46,063 nucleotides of DNA from Shewanella sp. Isolate13 (GCF_022398325.1 NZ_JAKEVD010000026.1:23025-69087); one strand, 5' to 3'. Positions 8,776-18,473 are shown, counted from the first letter of the stretch. Program-made: numbers and translations. The notes: generated from the letters alone by a model not told the origin.

Positions 8776-9306
8776 TTAGCGGCGATAGGGTTGGTCACCA
8801 ATGTCGATTAATACTAAAAGCGCTGCATCGCCGCCCCATTCTTTAGTGGCTTGGTGAAAAGCTTTGACATGAGGGTGTTGCGCTAACCACATAGGAATGT
8901 TTTGTTTTAATATTCCCGTACCATGCCCATGCATCACGCAGCAGCAATGGCTTTGCTGCTTGATGCAAGCTTGGATTAGTGCAGCGAGTTCGAGCTTTGC
9001 CTCTGTTTGACGCATACCGTGCATATCTAGCAATAGATCTGGCACGTAGTCTCCACGACGTAAGCGCTTAACTTCATGGTTATCTATATCATCACGGGCC
9101 CACTTCATCGGCCCATTGACAGGCAAAAGAGGCTGGTAGGTGTCGGAGAAATAGCTATCGGCATGCAGCTGTTGCTCTTTCTCTTCAATTATTTTTCGGT
9201 CCTTGGGAGCCGCTATGAAATGGCGCTTATTTTGCTGAAAAGGTTTTATGCCTTTGGTCAGTTCTGCAAAAAGGGCCAAATCGTCTTTATCTTTGCTTTT
9301 ATTCAT
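8776..9306 (-). CDS. smrB: Ribosome rescue endonuclease SmrB (Smr domain)
   Basis: 176 residues from the ATG at 9306; an in-frame GTG immediately upstream at 9309 is less likely. The C-terminal Smr domain is clear: LLLDMHGMRQTEAKLELAAL, then CVMHGHGTGILKQ and WGGDAALLVLI, all close to E. coli SmrB (YfcN). SmrB recognises collided ribosomes and cuts the mRNA between them, feeding tmRNA rescue. The basic N-terminal segment (about 1-90) is the usual ribosome-contacting part. It diverges from prmB, and the 79 bp between them must hold both promoters. Confidence 0.93.
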   Translation of the reverse strand: MNKSKDKDDLALFAELTKGIKPFQQNKRHFIAAPKDRKIIEEKEQQLHADSYFSDTYQPLLPVNGPMKWARDDIDNHEVKRLRRGDYVPDLLLDMHGMRQTEAKLELAALIQACIKQQSHCCCVMHGHGTGILKQNIPMWLAQHPHVKAFHQATKEWGGDAALLVLIDIGDQPYRR

Positions 9307-9385
9307 CACTCTATTTTATTGAATCCGATGCCATATGAATAGAGTTCAGTTACAATGAGTCCGAATTAAAAAGTTGGAGTGAATT

Positions 9386-10330
9386 TTGGATAAGATTTTT
9401 GTTGATGAAGCGGTAACAGAATTACGTACTATTGGCGATATGCTACGTTGGGGTGTCAGTCGTTTTAATGATGCAAATATTTATTATGGTCACGGTACAG
9501 ATAACGCATGGGACGAAGCGATTGCGTTAGTGTTTCATGCGTTGCATCTGCCAGAAGAAATTGGTCAGCAAGTTATTCACTCTAATTTAACCAGCAGTGA
9601 GAAGCATAAAATTGTTGAGCTTATCATTCGCCGAGTAAGAGAGCGCTTGCCTGTACCTTACCTAACCAACAAGGCTAATTTTGCAGGGCTTGAGTTCTAT
9701 GTGGATGAGCGAGTACTTGTTCCACGTTCACCAATTGCTGAGTTAATTGCTAATCGTTTTAGTCCTTGGCTATATAATAAGCCTGTTAACCGTGTACTGG
9801 ACCTATGTACTGGTAGTGGTTGTATCGCTATCGCCTGTGCTTATGAATTTGAAGATGCAGAGGTCGATGCGTTAGATATCAGTGTCGATGCGCTAGAAGT
9901 TGCACAGATCAACATTGAAACACTCGAGGTGATGGATAGAGTATTCCCGATGGAATCAGATCTATTTTCTGCGATTCCAAAAGGCCCGCATTACGACTTA
10001 ATTGTGTCTAATCCTCCATATGTGGATGCGGAAGATATCGGCGATATGCCAGAGGAATATCATCATGAGCCAGAGATCGGTTTAGGATCGGGTCGCGACG
10101 GCTTAGATCTTACCAAGCGCATTCTTACCAATGCGGCCGATTATCTAACCGAAGATGGCTTGCTCGTGGTTGAAGTCGGCAACTCTATGGTGCATCTAAG
10201 TGAGCAATTCCCTGATGTACCATTTACTTGGATTGAGTTCGAAAATGGCGGTGATGGTGTGTTTGTACTAACTCGCGATCAGCTAGTTGAAAATGAATCA
10301 CTTTTCGCTATCTATAAAGATAGTGAATAA
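9386..10330 (+). CDS. prmB: Ribosomal protein L3 N5-glutamine methyltransferase PrmB
   Basis: 314 residues. It methylates the side-chain amide of a Gln in ribosomal protein L3 using S-adenosylmethionine. Visible are the N-terminal substrate-binding helices starting [21 protein letters not shown], the SAM motif [16 protein letters not shown], and the glutamine-methyltransferase signature NPPY near residue 209. The start is TTG at 9386, with GGAG six bases before it; the N-terminus then matches the family exactly. It is followed by a GC-rich hairpin and aroC. Confidence 0.95.
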   Translation: MDKIFVDEAVTELRTIGDMLRWGVSRFNDANIYYGHGTDNAWDEAIALVFHALHLPEEIGQQVIHSNLTSSEKHKIVELIIRRVRERLPVPYLTNKANFAGLEFYVDERVLVPRSPIAELIANRFSPWLYNKPVNRVLDLCTGSGCIAIACAYEFEDAEVDALDISVDALEVAQINIETLEVMDRVFPMESDLFSAIPKGPHYDLIVSNPPYVDAEDIGDMPEEYHHEPEIGLGSGRDGLDLTKRILTNAADYLTEDGLLVVEVGNSMVHLSEQFPDVPFTWIEFENGGDGVFVLTRDQLVENESLFAIYKDSE

Positions 10331-10338
10331 TAGACTTT

Positions 10339-10360
10339 AGCCGCAGGCTTGCCTGCGGCT
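10339..10360 (+). terminator. GC-rich hairpin after prmB, weak T-tract
   Basis: AGCCGCAGGC, loop TT, GCCTGCGGCT: a perfect 10-bp stem nine bases after the prmB stop. It lacks a real T-run, so termination may be partial and aroC may be reached by read-through. Confidence 0.55.
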
Positions 10361-10361
10361 T

Positions 10362-10395
10362 ATACCAATTAGTACTCCTACATTCAGATTGGTAT
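10362..10395. repeat. ATACCAAT...ATTGGTAT inverted-repeat element
   Basis: An 8-bp perfect inverted repeat (10362-10369 and 10388-10395) with an 18-base centre, between prmB and aroC. The ends resemble the short dispersed palindromes common between genes in marine gammaproteobacteria. That family assignment is from memory and would need a genome-wide count. Confidence 0.5.
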
Positions 10396-10461
10396 TAGAT
10401 GAGGAATTTACCGACAAAGCGCGGGTAAATAAAAATAAATAAAGTAGAGGGCTAAAATCGA

Positions 10462-11556
10462 ATGTCGGGAAACAGTATTGGTCAAAATTTCGTAGTAACA
10501 ACATTCGGTGAAAGTCACGGTGTTGCCATAGGCTGTATTATCGATGGATGTCCTCCAGGTGTTGAGTTGACTGAAGCGGATATGCAGCACGACCTAGACA
10601 GACGTCGTCCAGGTACCTCACGATATACAACTGCTCGTCGTGAGCCTGATGAGGTGCGTATTCTTTCAGGTGTGTTTGAAGGGCAAACCACGGGTACTTC
10701 AATCGGCTTGCTGATTGAAAATACCGATCAGCGCAGTAAAGATTACTCCAATATTAAAGATCTGTTCCGCCCAGGACATGCGGACTATACCTATCAACAA
10801 AAGTACGGACAGCGCGACTATCGCGGTGGCGGACGTTCATCTGCTCGTGAGACGGCAATGCGCGTTGCAGCTGGAGCTGTCGCTAAAAAATATCTAAAAC
10901 AAGTTCACGGCGTTGAAATTCATGCTTACCTGTCACAGCTTGGACCTATTGCTGCTGAGACTGTCGATTTTGATCAGATTGAGCAAAATGCCTTTTTCTT
11001 CCCTGATGCCTCAAAGCTAGATTCATTAGATGAGTATATGCGTGAGCTTAAAAAGAGTGGAGACTCCATAGGTGCTAAAGTCTCAGTGGTTGCCACAGGC
11101 GTACCGGTAGGCCTTGGCGAGCCAGTGTTTGACCGATTGGACGCCGATATCGCTCATGCGCTAATGGGCATCAATGCCGTTAAAGGCGTTGAGATTGGTG
11201 ATGGTTTCGAAGTCGTTAATCAAAAAGGCTCTGAGCATCGAGATTTGATGTCACCAGAAGGCTTTGCATCAAACCATGCGGGCGGCATTTTAGGTGGGAT
11301 CTCTTCGGGTCAACCAATCATTGCACATATCGCGATGAAACCGACTTCGAGTATTAGTGTGCCGGGCGAAAGTATGAATGCCCAAGGTGAAGTGGCCGAA
11401 GTGGTTACCAAAGGACGTCATGACCCTTGTGTGGGGATCAGAGCGGTCCCAATAGCTGAAGCTATGCTGGCGATTGTGTTGATGGATCACCTGTTACGTC
11501 ATCGTGCACAAAATATAGATGTGAATAGCAGTACACCTATTATCGGAATGCGTTAA
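10462..11556 (+). CDS. aroC: Chorismate synthase
   Basis: 364 residues, the normal size. It converts 5-enolpyruvylshikimate-3-phosphate to chorismate with reduced FMN, the last common step of aromatic biosynthesis. The signatures [25 protein letters not shown] and [19 protein letters not shown] are all intact, as is the C-terminal [19 protein letters not shown]. The ATG follows AGAGG at a slightly long spacing. Its stop codon overlaps the ATG of the downstream transporter by one base (TAATG), so the two are translationally coupled, an arrangement not found in E. coli, where mepA follows. Confidence 0.97.
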   Translation: MSGNSIGQNFVVTTFGESHGVAIGCIIDGCPPGVELTEADMQHDLDRRRPGTSRYTTARREPDEVRILSGVFEGQTTGTSIGLLIENTDQRSKDYSNIKDLFRPGHADYTYQQKYGQRDYRGGGRSSARETAMRVAAGAVAKKYLKQVHGVEIHAYLSQLGPIAAETVDFDQIEQNAFFFPDASKLDSLDEYMRELKKSGDSIGAKVSVVATGVPVGLGEPVFDRLDADIAHALMGINAVKGVEIGDGFEVVNQKGSEHRDLMSPEGFASNHAGGILGGISSGQPIIAHIAMKPTSSISVPGESMNAQGEVAEVVTKGRHDPCVGIRAVPIAEAMLAIVLMDHLLRHRAQNIDVNSSTPIIGMR

Positions 11557-12719
11557 TGTTTCAACCCAAAAGCACAGAGCAGCAACTTCGCTGGCTCTGT
11601 GCATGTTATTTCTTTTTCTTTTCAATCTTGGGCATCATGGTGCCTTATCTTGGAGTATTTTTTGATAGTCGTGGTTTTGACGCCCAAGAAATAGGCTTCC
11701 TACTCGCTATTTTAATGGCCACGCGGATCATTGCGCCTAACCTATGGGCTATTGTCGCCGACAGAACGGGCATGCGTTCTGAGTTGATTAAAATTGGCGC
11801 AGGTGCTGCTGCCTTAAGTTATCTGACCTTCTTCTATGATGGTAGTTTAACCTACCTAGCGGTTAGCCTCGCGGTCTATACCTTTTTCTGGAACGCGATA
11901 TTGGCCCAGCTTGAGGTGATAACCCTCGAAACCTTAGGTGACGATGCCAACCGATACGGTGCCATCCGTAGTTGGGGCAGTATCGGTTATATCGTGCTAG
12001 TGGTTGGTGGCGGCTTTGCCATTGATTACTTTGGGCCGCAGATCTTGCCTTATATAGGTATGTCACTGTTTATTGGTATGTTAGTCAGTGCACTACCACT
12101 GCCGTCTAACCGCGCCGTTGTCGATAAGACACAAAAGCGTAAGCCTTTTGTCTTCGATAGAGCCCTAATCTGGTTTTTACTCTCGGCAATGCTACTGCAG
12201 ATGAGTGCAGGGCCTTTTTATGGCTTCTTCGTACTTTACCTGAAACAAGCAGGTTATACAGAAGCGGCGGCGGGGATCTTTGTTGCACTAGGCGTCATGG
12301 CAGAAATTGTGATGTTTATGTATGCGCCAAAATTACTGGGCCGTTTTGGGGTAAAGCTATTGCTGGTGGTGAGTATAGGTTTAACCGCAGTGCGTTGGCT
12401 ATTACTGGCTTACGGTGTTGAAAACATTGTTTTCCTGAGCATAAGCCAGATGTTGCACGCCTTCACCTTTGGCTTAACCCATGCGGCATCGATTCAGTTT
12501 ATTCATAAGCATTTTGATGTAAGCCGACGCAGTCAGGGTCAGGCTCTTTATGCCAGTTTAAGCTTTGGTGTGGGCGGTGCATTAGGGACTTGGTTATGCG
12601 GCATTATCTGGGGTGACGGTTCTGGTGCCGTGTCAACCTGGATCTTTGCGGCTGCTTGCGCGTTTGTATCTATGCTAGCCGTGTTATTTATTCCGAAACC
12701 CGAGGTGCACAGCGCTTAA
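11556..12719 (+). CDS. MFS transporter, HcaT (3-phenylpropionate) family-like
   Basis: 387 residues with about 12 membrane helices. The N-terminus (WLCACYFFFFSILGIMVPYLGVFFDSRGFDAQEIG) and the cytoplasmic segment ADRTGMRSELIK resemble the HcaT/PPP branch of the major facilitator superfamily, which is related to the LacY and nucleoside symporters. The substrate cannot be read from the sequence; aromatic acids are only the family namesake. Coupling to aroC by a one-base overlap suggests co-expression with aromatic biosynthesis rather than catabolism, but no aromatic catabolic gene is nearby. Confidence 0.8.
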   Translation: MFQPKSTEQQLRWLCACYFFFFSILGIMVPYLGVFFDSRGFDAQEIGFLLAILMATRIIAPNLWAIVADRTGMRSELIKIGAGAAALSYLTFFYDGSLTYLAVSLAVYTFFWNAILAQLEVITLETLGDDANRYGAIRSWGSIGYIVLVVGGGFAIDYFGPQILPYIGMSLFIGMLVSALPLPSNRAVVDKTQKRKPFVFDRALIWFLLSAMLLQMSAGPFYGFFVLYLKQAGYTEAAAGIFVALGVMAEIVMFMYAPKLLGRFGVKLLLVVSIGLTAVRWLLLAYGVENIVFLSISQMLHAFTFGLTHAASIQFIHKHFDVSRRSQGQALYASLSFGVGGALGTWLCGIIWGDGSGAVSTWIFAAACAFVSMLAVLFIPKPEVHSA

Positions 12720-12757
12720 CGGGTATTAACCTACAACGTAAAAATGGAGTCATCATT

Positions 12758-13879
12758 GTGGGGAAGTTTCGTCTAGGTCTAATCATTAATCCACTCGCAG
12801 GCCTTGGAGGCAGTGTCGCTTTGAAGGGCAGCGACGGCGTGGCAGCAGAGGCCATAGCCAAAGGTGCAGAGCCAAAAGCACACCTAAGAATGCAACAGGC
12901 TCTAGCAGTGATTGAACCCTATAAGGCGCGTATCGAGGTGATTACGGCTTCGGGCGATATGGGCGAAACGATTGCGAAGCAGATGGGCTTTAGCACTCGC
13001 GTTGTCTATCAAGCACCACAACAGACTCAAGCGCAAGACACTCAACGAGTTGTTAGCGAACTGCTAAATGAGACATTAGATCTGCTGTTATTTGCGGGAG
13101 GGGATGGTACCGCCCGCGATGTGTACGCCATCGCCGATGATAAGCTGCCAGTTTTAGGCGTTCCTGCTGGGGTGAAAATTCACTCTGGAGTTTATGGTAT
13201 AACGCCACACGCTTCAGGCATGGTAGTCAAAATGTTGCTCGATGGTGATTTAGTCAGCTTGATGAGCGCAGACGTGATGGATATCGATGAAGCTGCATTT
13301 CGAACAGGTGTGGTACGTGCTAAACGCTTTGGTGAAATGCAAGTGCCGGCCGAGCCGCGATATGTACAAGCGGTGAAGATGGGCGGTAAAGAGAGTGATG
13401 AGCTGGTACTTGCCGATATCGCCGCTGAAGCGATTGAACAGATGGAAGATAATCTGTGCATCATGGGCTCGGGCAGCACTGTTGCTGCTGTTATGAGTGA
13501 GCTAGGGCTTGAAAACACCTTGCTAGGGGTGGACCTTATCCAAGATCAGGCTCTCGTGGCGAGCGACCTTTCGGCCAATGAGTTATTACAGCTCACTGAA
13601 AATAATGCATTAAAGCTGTTTATCACTTTAATTGGTGGTCAAGGGCACGTTTTAGGTAGAGGCAATCAGCAGCTAAGCCCTGAACTTGTAAGGCGTGTAG
13701 GTAAAGATAATATTGTTATACTAGCGACAAAAACAAAGCTAAAAGCACTTGATGGTAGGCCATTAATTGTGGATAGTGGCGACCCTGAATTAGATAAAGC
13801 GCTTACGGGTTACTACAAGGTGATTACTGGCTATCACGATTACGTGATGTACCAAGTCGCGAATCCGGATTTAGCATAA
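12758..13879 (+). CDS. ATP-NAD kinase family protein (COG3199 / AcoX-like)
   Basis: 373 residues from the GTG at 12758, chosen because GGAG lies eight bases upstream and the protein then starts MGKFRLGLIINPLAG, as in homologs; a longer reading frame runs back into the transporter gene. The glycine-rich IINPLAGLGG and the nucleotide-binding LLLFAGGDGTARDV (GGDGT) motif define the NAD kinase-like fold, and GVPAGVKIHSG is typical of this subfamily. It is not the housekeeping NadK, being longer with a different C-terminal half. The substrate is not established. It follows the transporter by 38 bp in a probable aroC operon. Confidence 0.8.
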   Translation: MGKFRLGLIINPLAGLGGSVALKGSDGVAAEAIAKGAEPKAHLRMQQALAVIEPYKARIEVITASGDMGETIAKQMGFSTRVVYQAPQQTQAQDTQRVVSELLNETLDLLLFAGGDGTARDVYAIADDKLPVLGVPAGVKIHSGVYGITPHASGMVVKMLLDGDLVSLMSADVMDIDEAAFRTGVVRAKRFGEMQVPAEPRYVQAVKMGGKESDELVLADIAAEAIEQMEDNLCIMGSGSTVAAVMSELGLENTLLGVDLIQDQALVASDLSANELLQLTENNALKLFITLIGGQGHVLGRGNQQLSPELVRRVGKDNIVILATKTKLKALDGRPLIVDSGDPELDKALTGYYKVITGYHDYVMYQVANPDLA

Positions 13880-14011
13880 TAACACTTGTCACCGAGTGCG
13901 TAGTCAATCTGCGCTTAGTGATGTCAATTTACGATATTAAAAGATGTTTGAAGTGACTGGCTCTAATGGCTATTGAACAGCACTTCAATCGATGATAATG
14001 CGGAGCCCTCG

Positions 14012-14281
14012 ATGATTGAGAAGTACGAGCAAACACTACAAGACTGGATTGAAACCATTGTTGCCGAAGGTGATGATGATGCGTTATTTGCAAGTGGTTA
14101 TTTACAAGGCCATGTGGCCGTTGTGCTTTCACAGCTTGAAGTTGAGAGTGAGCAGGGCCTAAGCGCCTTAGAAGCTAAAATGACCGAGTGTTTGGCATTA
14201 GCAAGAGAAGAACTAAGTGATACAGATTACGCATTGGTTAACGATGCGTGGACACAATTGAGTGAGAAGCTAGCCGCTTAA
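14012..14281 (+). CDS. yfcL: YfcL family protein
   Basis: 89 residues from the ATG at 14012, with GGAG seven bases upstream. A longer frame starting TTG upstream is not needed, because MIEKYEQTLQDWIETIV aligns with the start of E. coli YfcL. The family hallmark DDALFASGYLQGH is present. The protein is small, acidic and helical, without signal or membrane segment. Its function is unknown. As in E. coli it lies next to mnmC and near fabB and aroC. Confidence 0.85.
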   Translation: MIEKYEQTLQDWIETIVAEGDDDALFASGYLQGHVAVVLSQLEVESEQGLSALEAKMTECLALAREELSDTDYALVNDAWTQLSEKLAA

Positions 14282-14329
14282 TGCTTGGCATTGAGCGCAA
14301 TAGATAGGGTGATGAGAGTTTAAGCTTTT

Positions 14330-14854
14330 ATGAGTAAGATTAGTTTCGCTGCTATAGGCCTTGTGAATCCAAAGAGCCCAACGAATGTCGGCGGCATTAT
14401 GCGTGCTGCGGGATGTTACAGCGCCGATGCCGTATTTTATACCGGTAAACGTTATGAGCTGGCAGCGAGTAATGGAACGGCGCAATACAATACCGATACC
14501 AAGCGTGCCAGTAGCTCAATTCCACTGAGTAAAGTGGAATCTTTGCTTGAGGCTATAGAGCCGGATGTGAAAGTGGTCTGTGTCGATCTGGTCGAAGGCG
14601 CTATCCCGCTACCAGAATTTGAGCATCCAGAGAAAGCAATCTACATCTTTGGGCCAGAAGATGGCACCATCAGTCAGCAGGTGATTAATAATGCTGATGC
14701 CGTAGTTTATGTGCCAACGGTTGGTTGTATGAATCTTGCCGCTTCTGTAAATGTCTTGCTTTATGACAGGCTCGCCAAGTCGGCCTCTATCGCCAGTGAC
14801 GAGCTTATTCGCAGCAGTCGAGATACAAATAACCGCGTCAGAGTCAAACGCTGA
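14330..14854 (+). CDS. SPOUT-class RNA methyltransferase (TrmH family)
   Basis: 174 residues consisting of the SPOUT catalytic domain alone. Motif 1 is NPKSPTNVGGIMRAAGCY, motif 2 IFGPEDGTI, and motif 3 VPTVGCMNLAASVNVLLYDRL, together forming the knotted SAM site of RNA 2'-O-ribose methyltransferases. The target (tRNA or rRNA) cannot be assigned; it lacks the N-terminal substrate domain of RlmB. It starts 48 bp after yfcL, ends in an intrinsic terminator, and is convergent with mnmC. Confidence 0.85.
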   Translation: MSKISFAAIGLVNPKSPTNVGGIMRAAGCYSADAVFYTGKRYELAASNGTAQYNTDTKRASSSIPLSKVESLLEAIEPDVKVVCVDLVEGAIPLPEFEHPEKAIYIFGPEDGTISQQVINNADAVVYVPTVGCMNLAASVNVLLYDRLAKSASIASDELIRSSRDTNNRVRVKR

Positions 14855-14870
14855 CCCCTGGTTAATGTCT

Positions 14871-14896
14871 TAAAAGCCACGATTGAGTGGCTTTTC
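14871..14896 (+). terminator. Intrinsic terminator after the SPOUT methyltransferase
   Basis: AAAAGCCAC, loop GATTGA, GTGGCTTTT: a 9-bp stem ending in a short T-run, 17 bases after the stop codon. The A-run on the other arm may also serve mnmC. Confidence 0.85.
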
Positions 14897-14966
14897 TATT
14901 TCCCGCCTTTATCATCAAGTTTGGCGAGCCAAGCGTGAAATACAGAGGGGAGTAGCCTCCTAGTCG

Positions 14967-16892
14967 CTAACTCTCTTCGCCTACTTCTAACGCTTTTCCC
15001 TTTAGTAGCTTTCGCATCCACATACGATTGGGGTTGAGTAGCGCCACAAAGTCACGACTGATAGGCATTAGCTCGCCGCAAATTTGTGCCGCTAGCGCCT
15101 CGGCAGCCAGTGGCCCAGAGCTTAATCCACGTGAGCCGAGACCGCCTAGGACATATAGCCCTTGGTGAATCGGCGCATTATGCTTTTGCCAATAGACTCG
15201 ACTCTCAGGTGTTAACTGATGGTTTTGATACAAGCTCATTATTGAGTCGAGATCAGGAGCGGGTCCCATCATGGGGGCGTGATCGCGGGTTACCATACGT
15301 ACGCCAACACGGGCGCTATGGCCGGAAACATCGATCTCCTCTACCCAATCTTGACCCACATAGCTGTGTTGAATCTTGTGTAAGTTCTCGATTTGTTCAC
15401 TCGGGCTGTAATGGGTGTCTACTGCGTTTTTAACATAGCTTGCGCCTAGACAATGTAATGCACTGTTGCTCGGAGTCATATAACCGTGGGCGCAGAGTAC
15501 TGTGCTAAGTTTCGACAGCTTAACTCTAGAGGGAACATGGCTGACCTGACCTCTAAAGCCCGTAGCCTGCAAGTATTGGGTCTGCGAAAATTGTGTGATC
15601 GATTTTCCGTTAGCCACAATAAGCGCCTTAAAGGGGCCAAACTGCTCTTTGTGGCTATCGAGATACCAGTTGCCATTTTTGTAGTGAATGTCGGTGATTT
15701 CGGTGTTGAGCTTAAGTGATGCACCAGCAACCGTCATAGCCTGATTAAATGCCGCTCGGGTGAAGTCTTGTGGTGATACCCAACCACCTTGCGGGTAGAA
15801 AATGCCGTCATCATCGATTTTAACCCCCGCAATTTTAGAGGCCTGCTCGGCGTTAATCGCTTGGGCGATACCGGGCTCCCAGACGTGACCATTGATAATC
15901 TTAGCCACTCGCTTGCGACTGCGTTCATCATGCCCTGTATGTACCACGCCGCACAGATCAAAATCTATTTTATGCCCTTGGGCGGCTAGTGATTTCAATC
16001 TTTGTAGGCTAAATAGATAAGCCTGCTGAAAATATTGACTTAATGTGTTGTTATCTGGAGTGAGCAGGGGATAGATAGCTCCCTGTTTGTTGCCCGAGGC
16101 GGCTTGGGCTAAGGCTGAGTCCTCACAGAAAAGGCTGACTTGTTGCTGTCGTTCGGCCAGTGACAGTGCTAAGCATGCGCTGGCAACCCCCCCGCCAATA
16201 ATGGCAATACCTTGATTTACTTCTTCAGTAAATGGAGCGGGGCAAACGGGGTAAGGCGCTTGTAATTCTTGGCTCTGAGCGCGCATAGCGGCTCTTTCTT
16301 GGAAACAGATATCATCGTAGCGAAGTGACTTATGACTCGGTTCATCATCTTCGGCATAATAGCGATAAAGCCCCACGTGTTCGGCCTGTATATAAAGCTG
16401 TTGCTGGAGTTCTGAAGTCAATTCATCAGCAAGGCTCAACTGCGCATCATTTTTACTTAGTTTTGCTAATTGCCAAAACAGTGTTGGTGTTAACTGATTT
16501 TGGTCTGCATCGTTAGCTATGTGCCAGTTATCGATAACCCCCTTGCTAACCATAGGCACAGCTTGCAGTTGCGTGAGGTATTGCCCAAGATAAAAGTCGA
16601 TAGTGAGTCGACCATTATTAACTATGACTCGTTGACAGCCTGTTATCGCTGTTAAAGAAACGCTTTCTTTAGGACAAAGTAATTTCGCCAGCACTTTATC
16701 AGCAAGAAGGGCGCGTGAGTCATCATTGATATCGGCAAAAACTTTTAGCGTAATCCGCTTATCTTTGTGCTGCGAGAGGAGAGTAATACGCTGTTGAAGT
16801 GTGGCAATAGAGCCTAAACCTAGCTGACCAATGACCCAATTCTGAGAGGTTTTGGCATCGATGACCTGCTTAAGAGTTTTACTTACTGTCAT
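14967..16892 (-). CDS. mnmC: MnmC with intact FAD oxidoreductase and degenerate methyltransferase domain
   Basis: 641 residues. MnmC normally has an N-terminal methyltransferase and a C-terminal FAD oxidoreductase that together finish mnm5s2U at tRNA position 34. The C-terminal half is intact: dinucleotide motif AIIGGGVASACLALSLAERQ near residue 230, then ASGNKQGAIYPLL and the final GGLGSRGLSSGPLAAE. The N-terminal half is homologous but eroded. GCQRVIVNNGRLTIDFYLGQ aligns with the E. coli domain, yet the first 60 or so residues are missing, the SAM motif GFGTG reads GLGSI, and the catalytic DGFAP stretch is lost. An in-frame stop lies eight codons upstream of the ATG, so a missed longer start is excluded. 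Removal of the carboxymethyl group is expected; methylation is not. Confidence 0.9.
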   Translation of the reverse strand: MTVSKTLKQVIDAKTSQNWVIGQLGLGSIATLQQRITLLSQHKDKRITLKVFADINDDSRALLADKVLAKLLCPKESVSLTAITGCQRVIVNNGRLTIDFYLGQYLTQLQAVPMVSKGVIDNWHIANDADQNQLTPTLFWQLAKLSKNDAQLSLADELTSELQQQLYIQAEHVGLYRYYAEDDEPSHKSLRYDDICFQERAAMRAQSQELQAPYPVCPAPFTEEVNQGIAIIGGGVASACLALSLAERQQQVSLFCEDSALAQAASGNKQGAIYPLLTPDNNTLSQYFQQAYLFSLQRLKSLAAQGHKIDFDLCGVVHTGHDERSRKRVAKIINGHVWEPGIAQAINAEQASKIAGVKIDDDGIFYPQGGWVSPQDFTRAAFNQAMTVAGASLKLNTEITDIHYKNGNWYLDSHKEQFGPFKALIVANGKSITQFSQTQYLQATGFRGQVSHVPSRVKLSKLSTVLCAHGYMTPSNSALHCLGASYVKNAVDTHYSPSEQIENLHKIQHSYVGQDWVEEIDVSGHSARVGVRMVTRDHAPMMGPAPDLDSIMSLYQNHQLTPESRVYWQKHNAPIHQGLYVLGGLGSRGLSSGPLAAEALAAQICGELMPISRDFVALLNPNRMWMRKLLKGKALEVGEES

Positions 16893-17123
16893 GGTTACGT
16901 CTTTAATGTTAAATTAAGCGCTTGCAAATATGCTTTATAATCCGCGGTAGTTGCCCTGAATTGTACATTTTTATGGGCAAATTTTGGAAAAGATTATACG
17001 TAAGGTCTCATAATGGGCATTATTTTTGTGTTCCTTATGGAAAGCTGACCACTTAAATGGATGAAAAGCGATACCATTGGTGCAGCAAAATTGGTACTAG
17101 ATGTACAAAATGGAAAGTTAATA

Positions 17124-18335
17124 ATGAAAAGAGTCGTGATCACTGGACTTGGTGTCGTATCAAGTATCGGTAACAACAAGCAAGAAGTCACCGAATCATT
17201 AAAAGCGGGTCGCAGTGGTATTACCCACTCAGATCAGTTTGAAGAAATGAAGCTGCGTAGTCATGTTTGGGGCGACATTAAGATTGACCCATCAGAATAT
17301 ATTGACCGTAAAGCGCTTCGCTTTATGGGGAATGCAGCAGCCTACGCACACATCGCAATGCAAGAAGCGATTAAAGATGCGGATTTAACTGAAGAGCAGT
17401 ATTCAGACCCACGTGTCGGTATTATCGTAGGCACGGGCGGCGCATCTTCAGCTAACCAGGTTCAAGCAGCTGACACATTACGTGAAAAAGGCGTGAAGCG
17501 CGTTGGTCCATACATTGTGCCACGCATCATGTCGAGCACTGCTAGCGCGTGTTTGGCAACGCCATTTAAGATTAAAGGCATGAACTATTCGATCAGTTCT
17601 GCTTGTGCAACCAGTGCACACTGTATCGGCCACGCGGTTGAGCTTATCCAAATGGGTAAGCAAGATATGGTGTTTGCCGGTGGTTCAGAAGAGGTGGATT
17701 GGACGCTAACCATGGGCTTCGATGCTATGGGTGCACTATCGACTAAGTACAACGATGAGCCAACAAAAGCGTCTCGTACTTATGATGCAGACCGTGATGG
17801 TTTTGTTATCTCTGGCGGCGGCGGGATCGTGGTTGTCGAAGAGTTAGAGCACGCGTTGGCACGTGGCGCAAAAATCTACGCTGAAGTGATCGGTTATGGC
17901 GCGTCATCAGATGGCTATGACATGGTTGCTCCATCGGGTGAAGGTGCGGTGCGTTGTATGCAGATGGCACTTGCGGATGTCGATACGCCTATCGATTACA
18001 TCAACACGCATGGTACATCTACACCTGTAGGTGATATGCGCGAGCTTGAAGCACTGCGTGAGACCTTTGGTGATAACTTGCCAGCTATCGCATCGACTAA
18101 GTCTCTGACTGGTCACGCCTTAGGCGCAGCGGGTGCCCATGAAGCGATTTACAGCTTAATCATGATGGAAAGCGGCTTCATCGCTCCAAGCATCAACATC
18201 GATAATCTCGATGAAAAAGCTGCAGGCATGCCGATTGTGACCGAAATGACCGAGAAAGAGCTTAACACTGTGATGAGCAATAGCTTCGGATTTGGCGGTA
18301 CAAACGCAACTTTGGTTATGCGTAAGTACAAGTAA
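17124..18335 (+). CDS. fabB: Beta-ketoacyl-ACP synthase I
   Basis: 403 residues from the ATG at 17124 (GGAAAG upstream), matching E. coli FabB (406) and the start [16 protein letters not shown]; in-frame starts farther upstream give a non-homologous extension. It condenses malonyl-ACP with acyl-ACP, including the unsaturated intermediates. The Cys-His-His triad is complete: [11 protein letters not shown] (Cys161), [11 protein letters not shown] (His near 296), [11 protein letters not shown] (His near 331). It is divergent from mnmC. A TATAAT at 16936-16941 is a possible -10. A FadR-like half site (TGACCACTT, 17046-17054) is present, but I cannot see a complete operator. Confidence 0.96.
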   Translation: MKRVVITGLGVVSSIGNNKQEVTESLKAGRSGITHSDQFEEMKLRSHVWGDIKIDPSEYIDRKALRFMGNAAAYAHIAMQEAIKDADLTEEQYSDPRVGIIVGTGGASSANQVQAADTLREKGVKRVGPYIVPRIMSSTASACLATPFKIKGMNYSISSACATSAHCIGHAVELIQMGKQDMVFAGGSEEVDWTLTMGFDAMGALSTKYNDEPTKASRTYDADRDGFVISGGGGIVVVEELEHALARGAKIYAEVIGYGASSDGYDMVAPSGEGAVRCMQMALADVDTPIDYINTHGTSTPVGDMRELEALRETFGDNLPAIASTKSLTGHALGAAGAHEAIYSLIMMESGFIAPSINIDNLDEKAAGMPIVTEMTEKELNTVMSNSFGFGGTNATLVMRKYK

Positions 18336-18360
18336 CTGGTACTTAGCCACAAACTAAATT

Positions 18361-18393
18361 AAAAAAGGAAGCCTTAATCGGCTTCCTTTTTTT
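18361..18393 (+). terminator. Intrinsic terminator after fabB
   Basis: AAAAAAGGAAGCC, loop TTAATC, GGCTTCCTTTTTTT: a 13-bp stem with a seven-base T-run, 25 bp after the fabB stop. Confidence 0.95.
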
Positions 18394-18473
18394 ATATCTT
18401 GTTTTGTCGTGACTCCAATTAGCCTCAATACCTTCTATAGTTAGTCCATAGTTAACAAAATAGGAGAGGGCTA

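Noticed and set aside
13192..13518. 108-codon minus-strand ORF within the ATP-NAD kinase-like gene
   Set aside because: Shadow of a conserved gene, low-complexity Ser-rich translation without family resemblance.
14967..16892. Frameshift or wrong start as the cause of the short MnmC N-terminus
   Set aside because: An in-frame stop lies eight codons upstream, and the domain aligns along its remaining length while the motifs themselves have changed.
17046..17054. FadR operator upstream of fabB
   Set aside because: Only one half (TGACCACTT) matches; the other half is not visible, so I do not call it as a feature.
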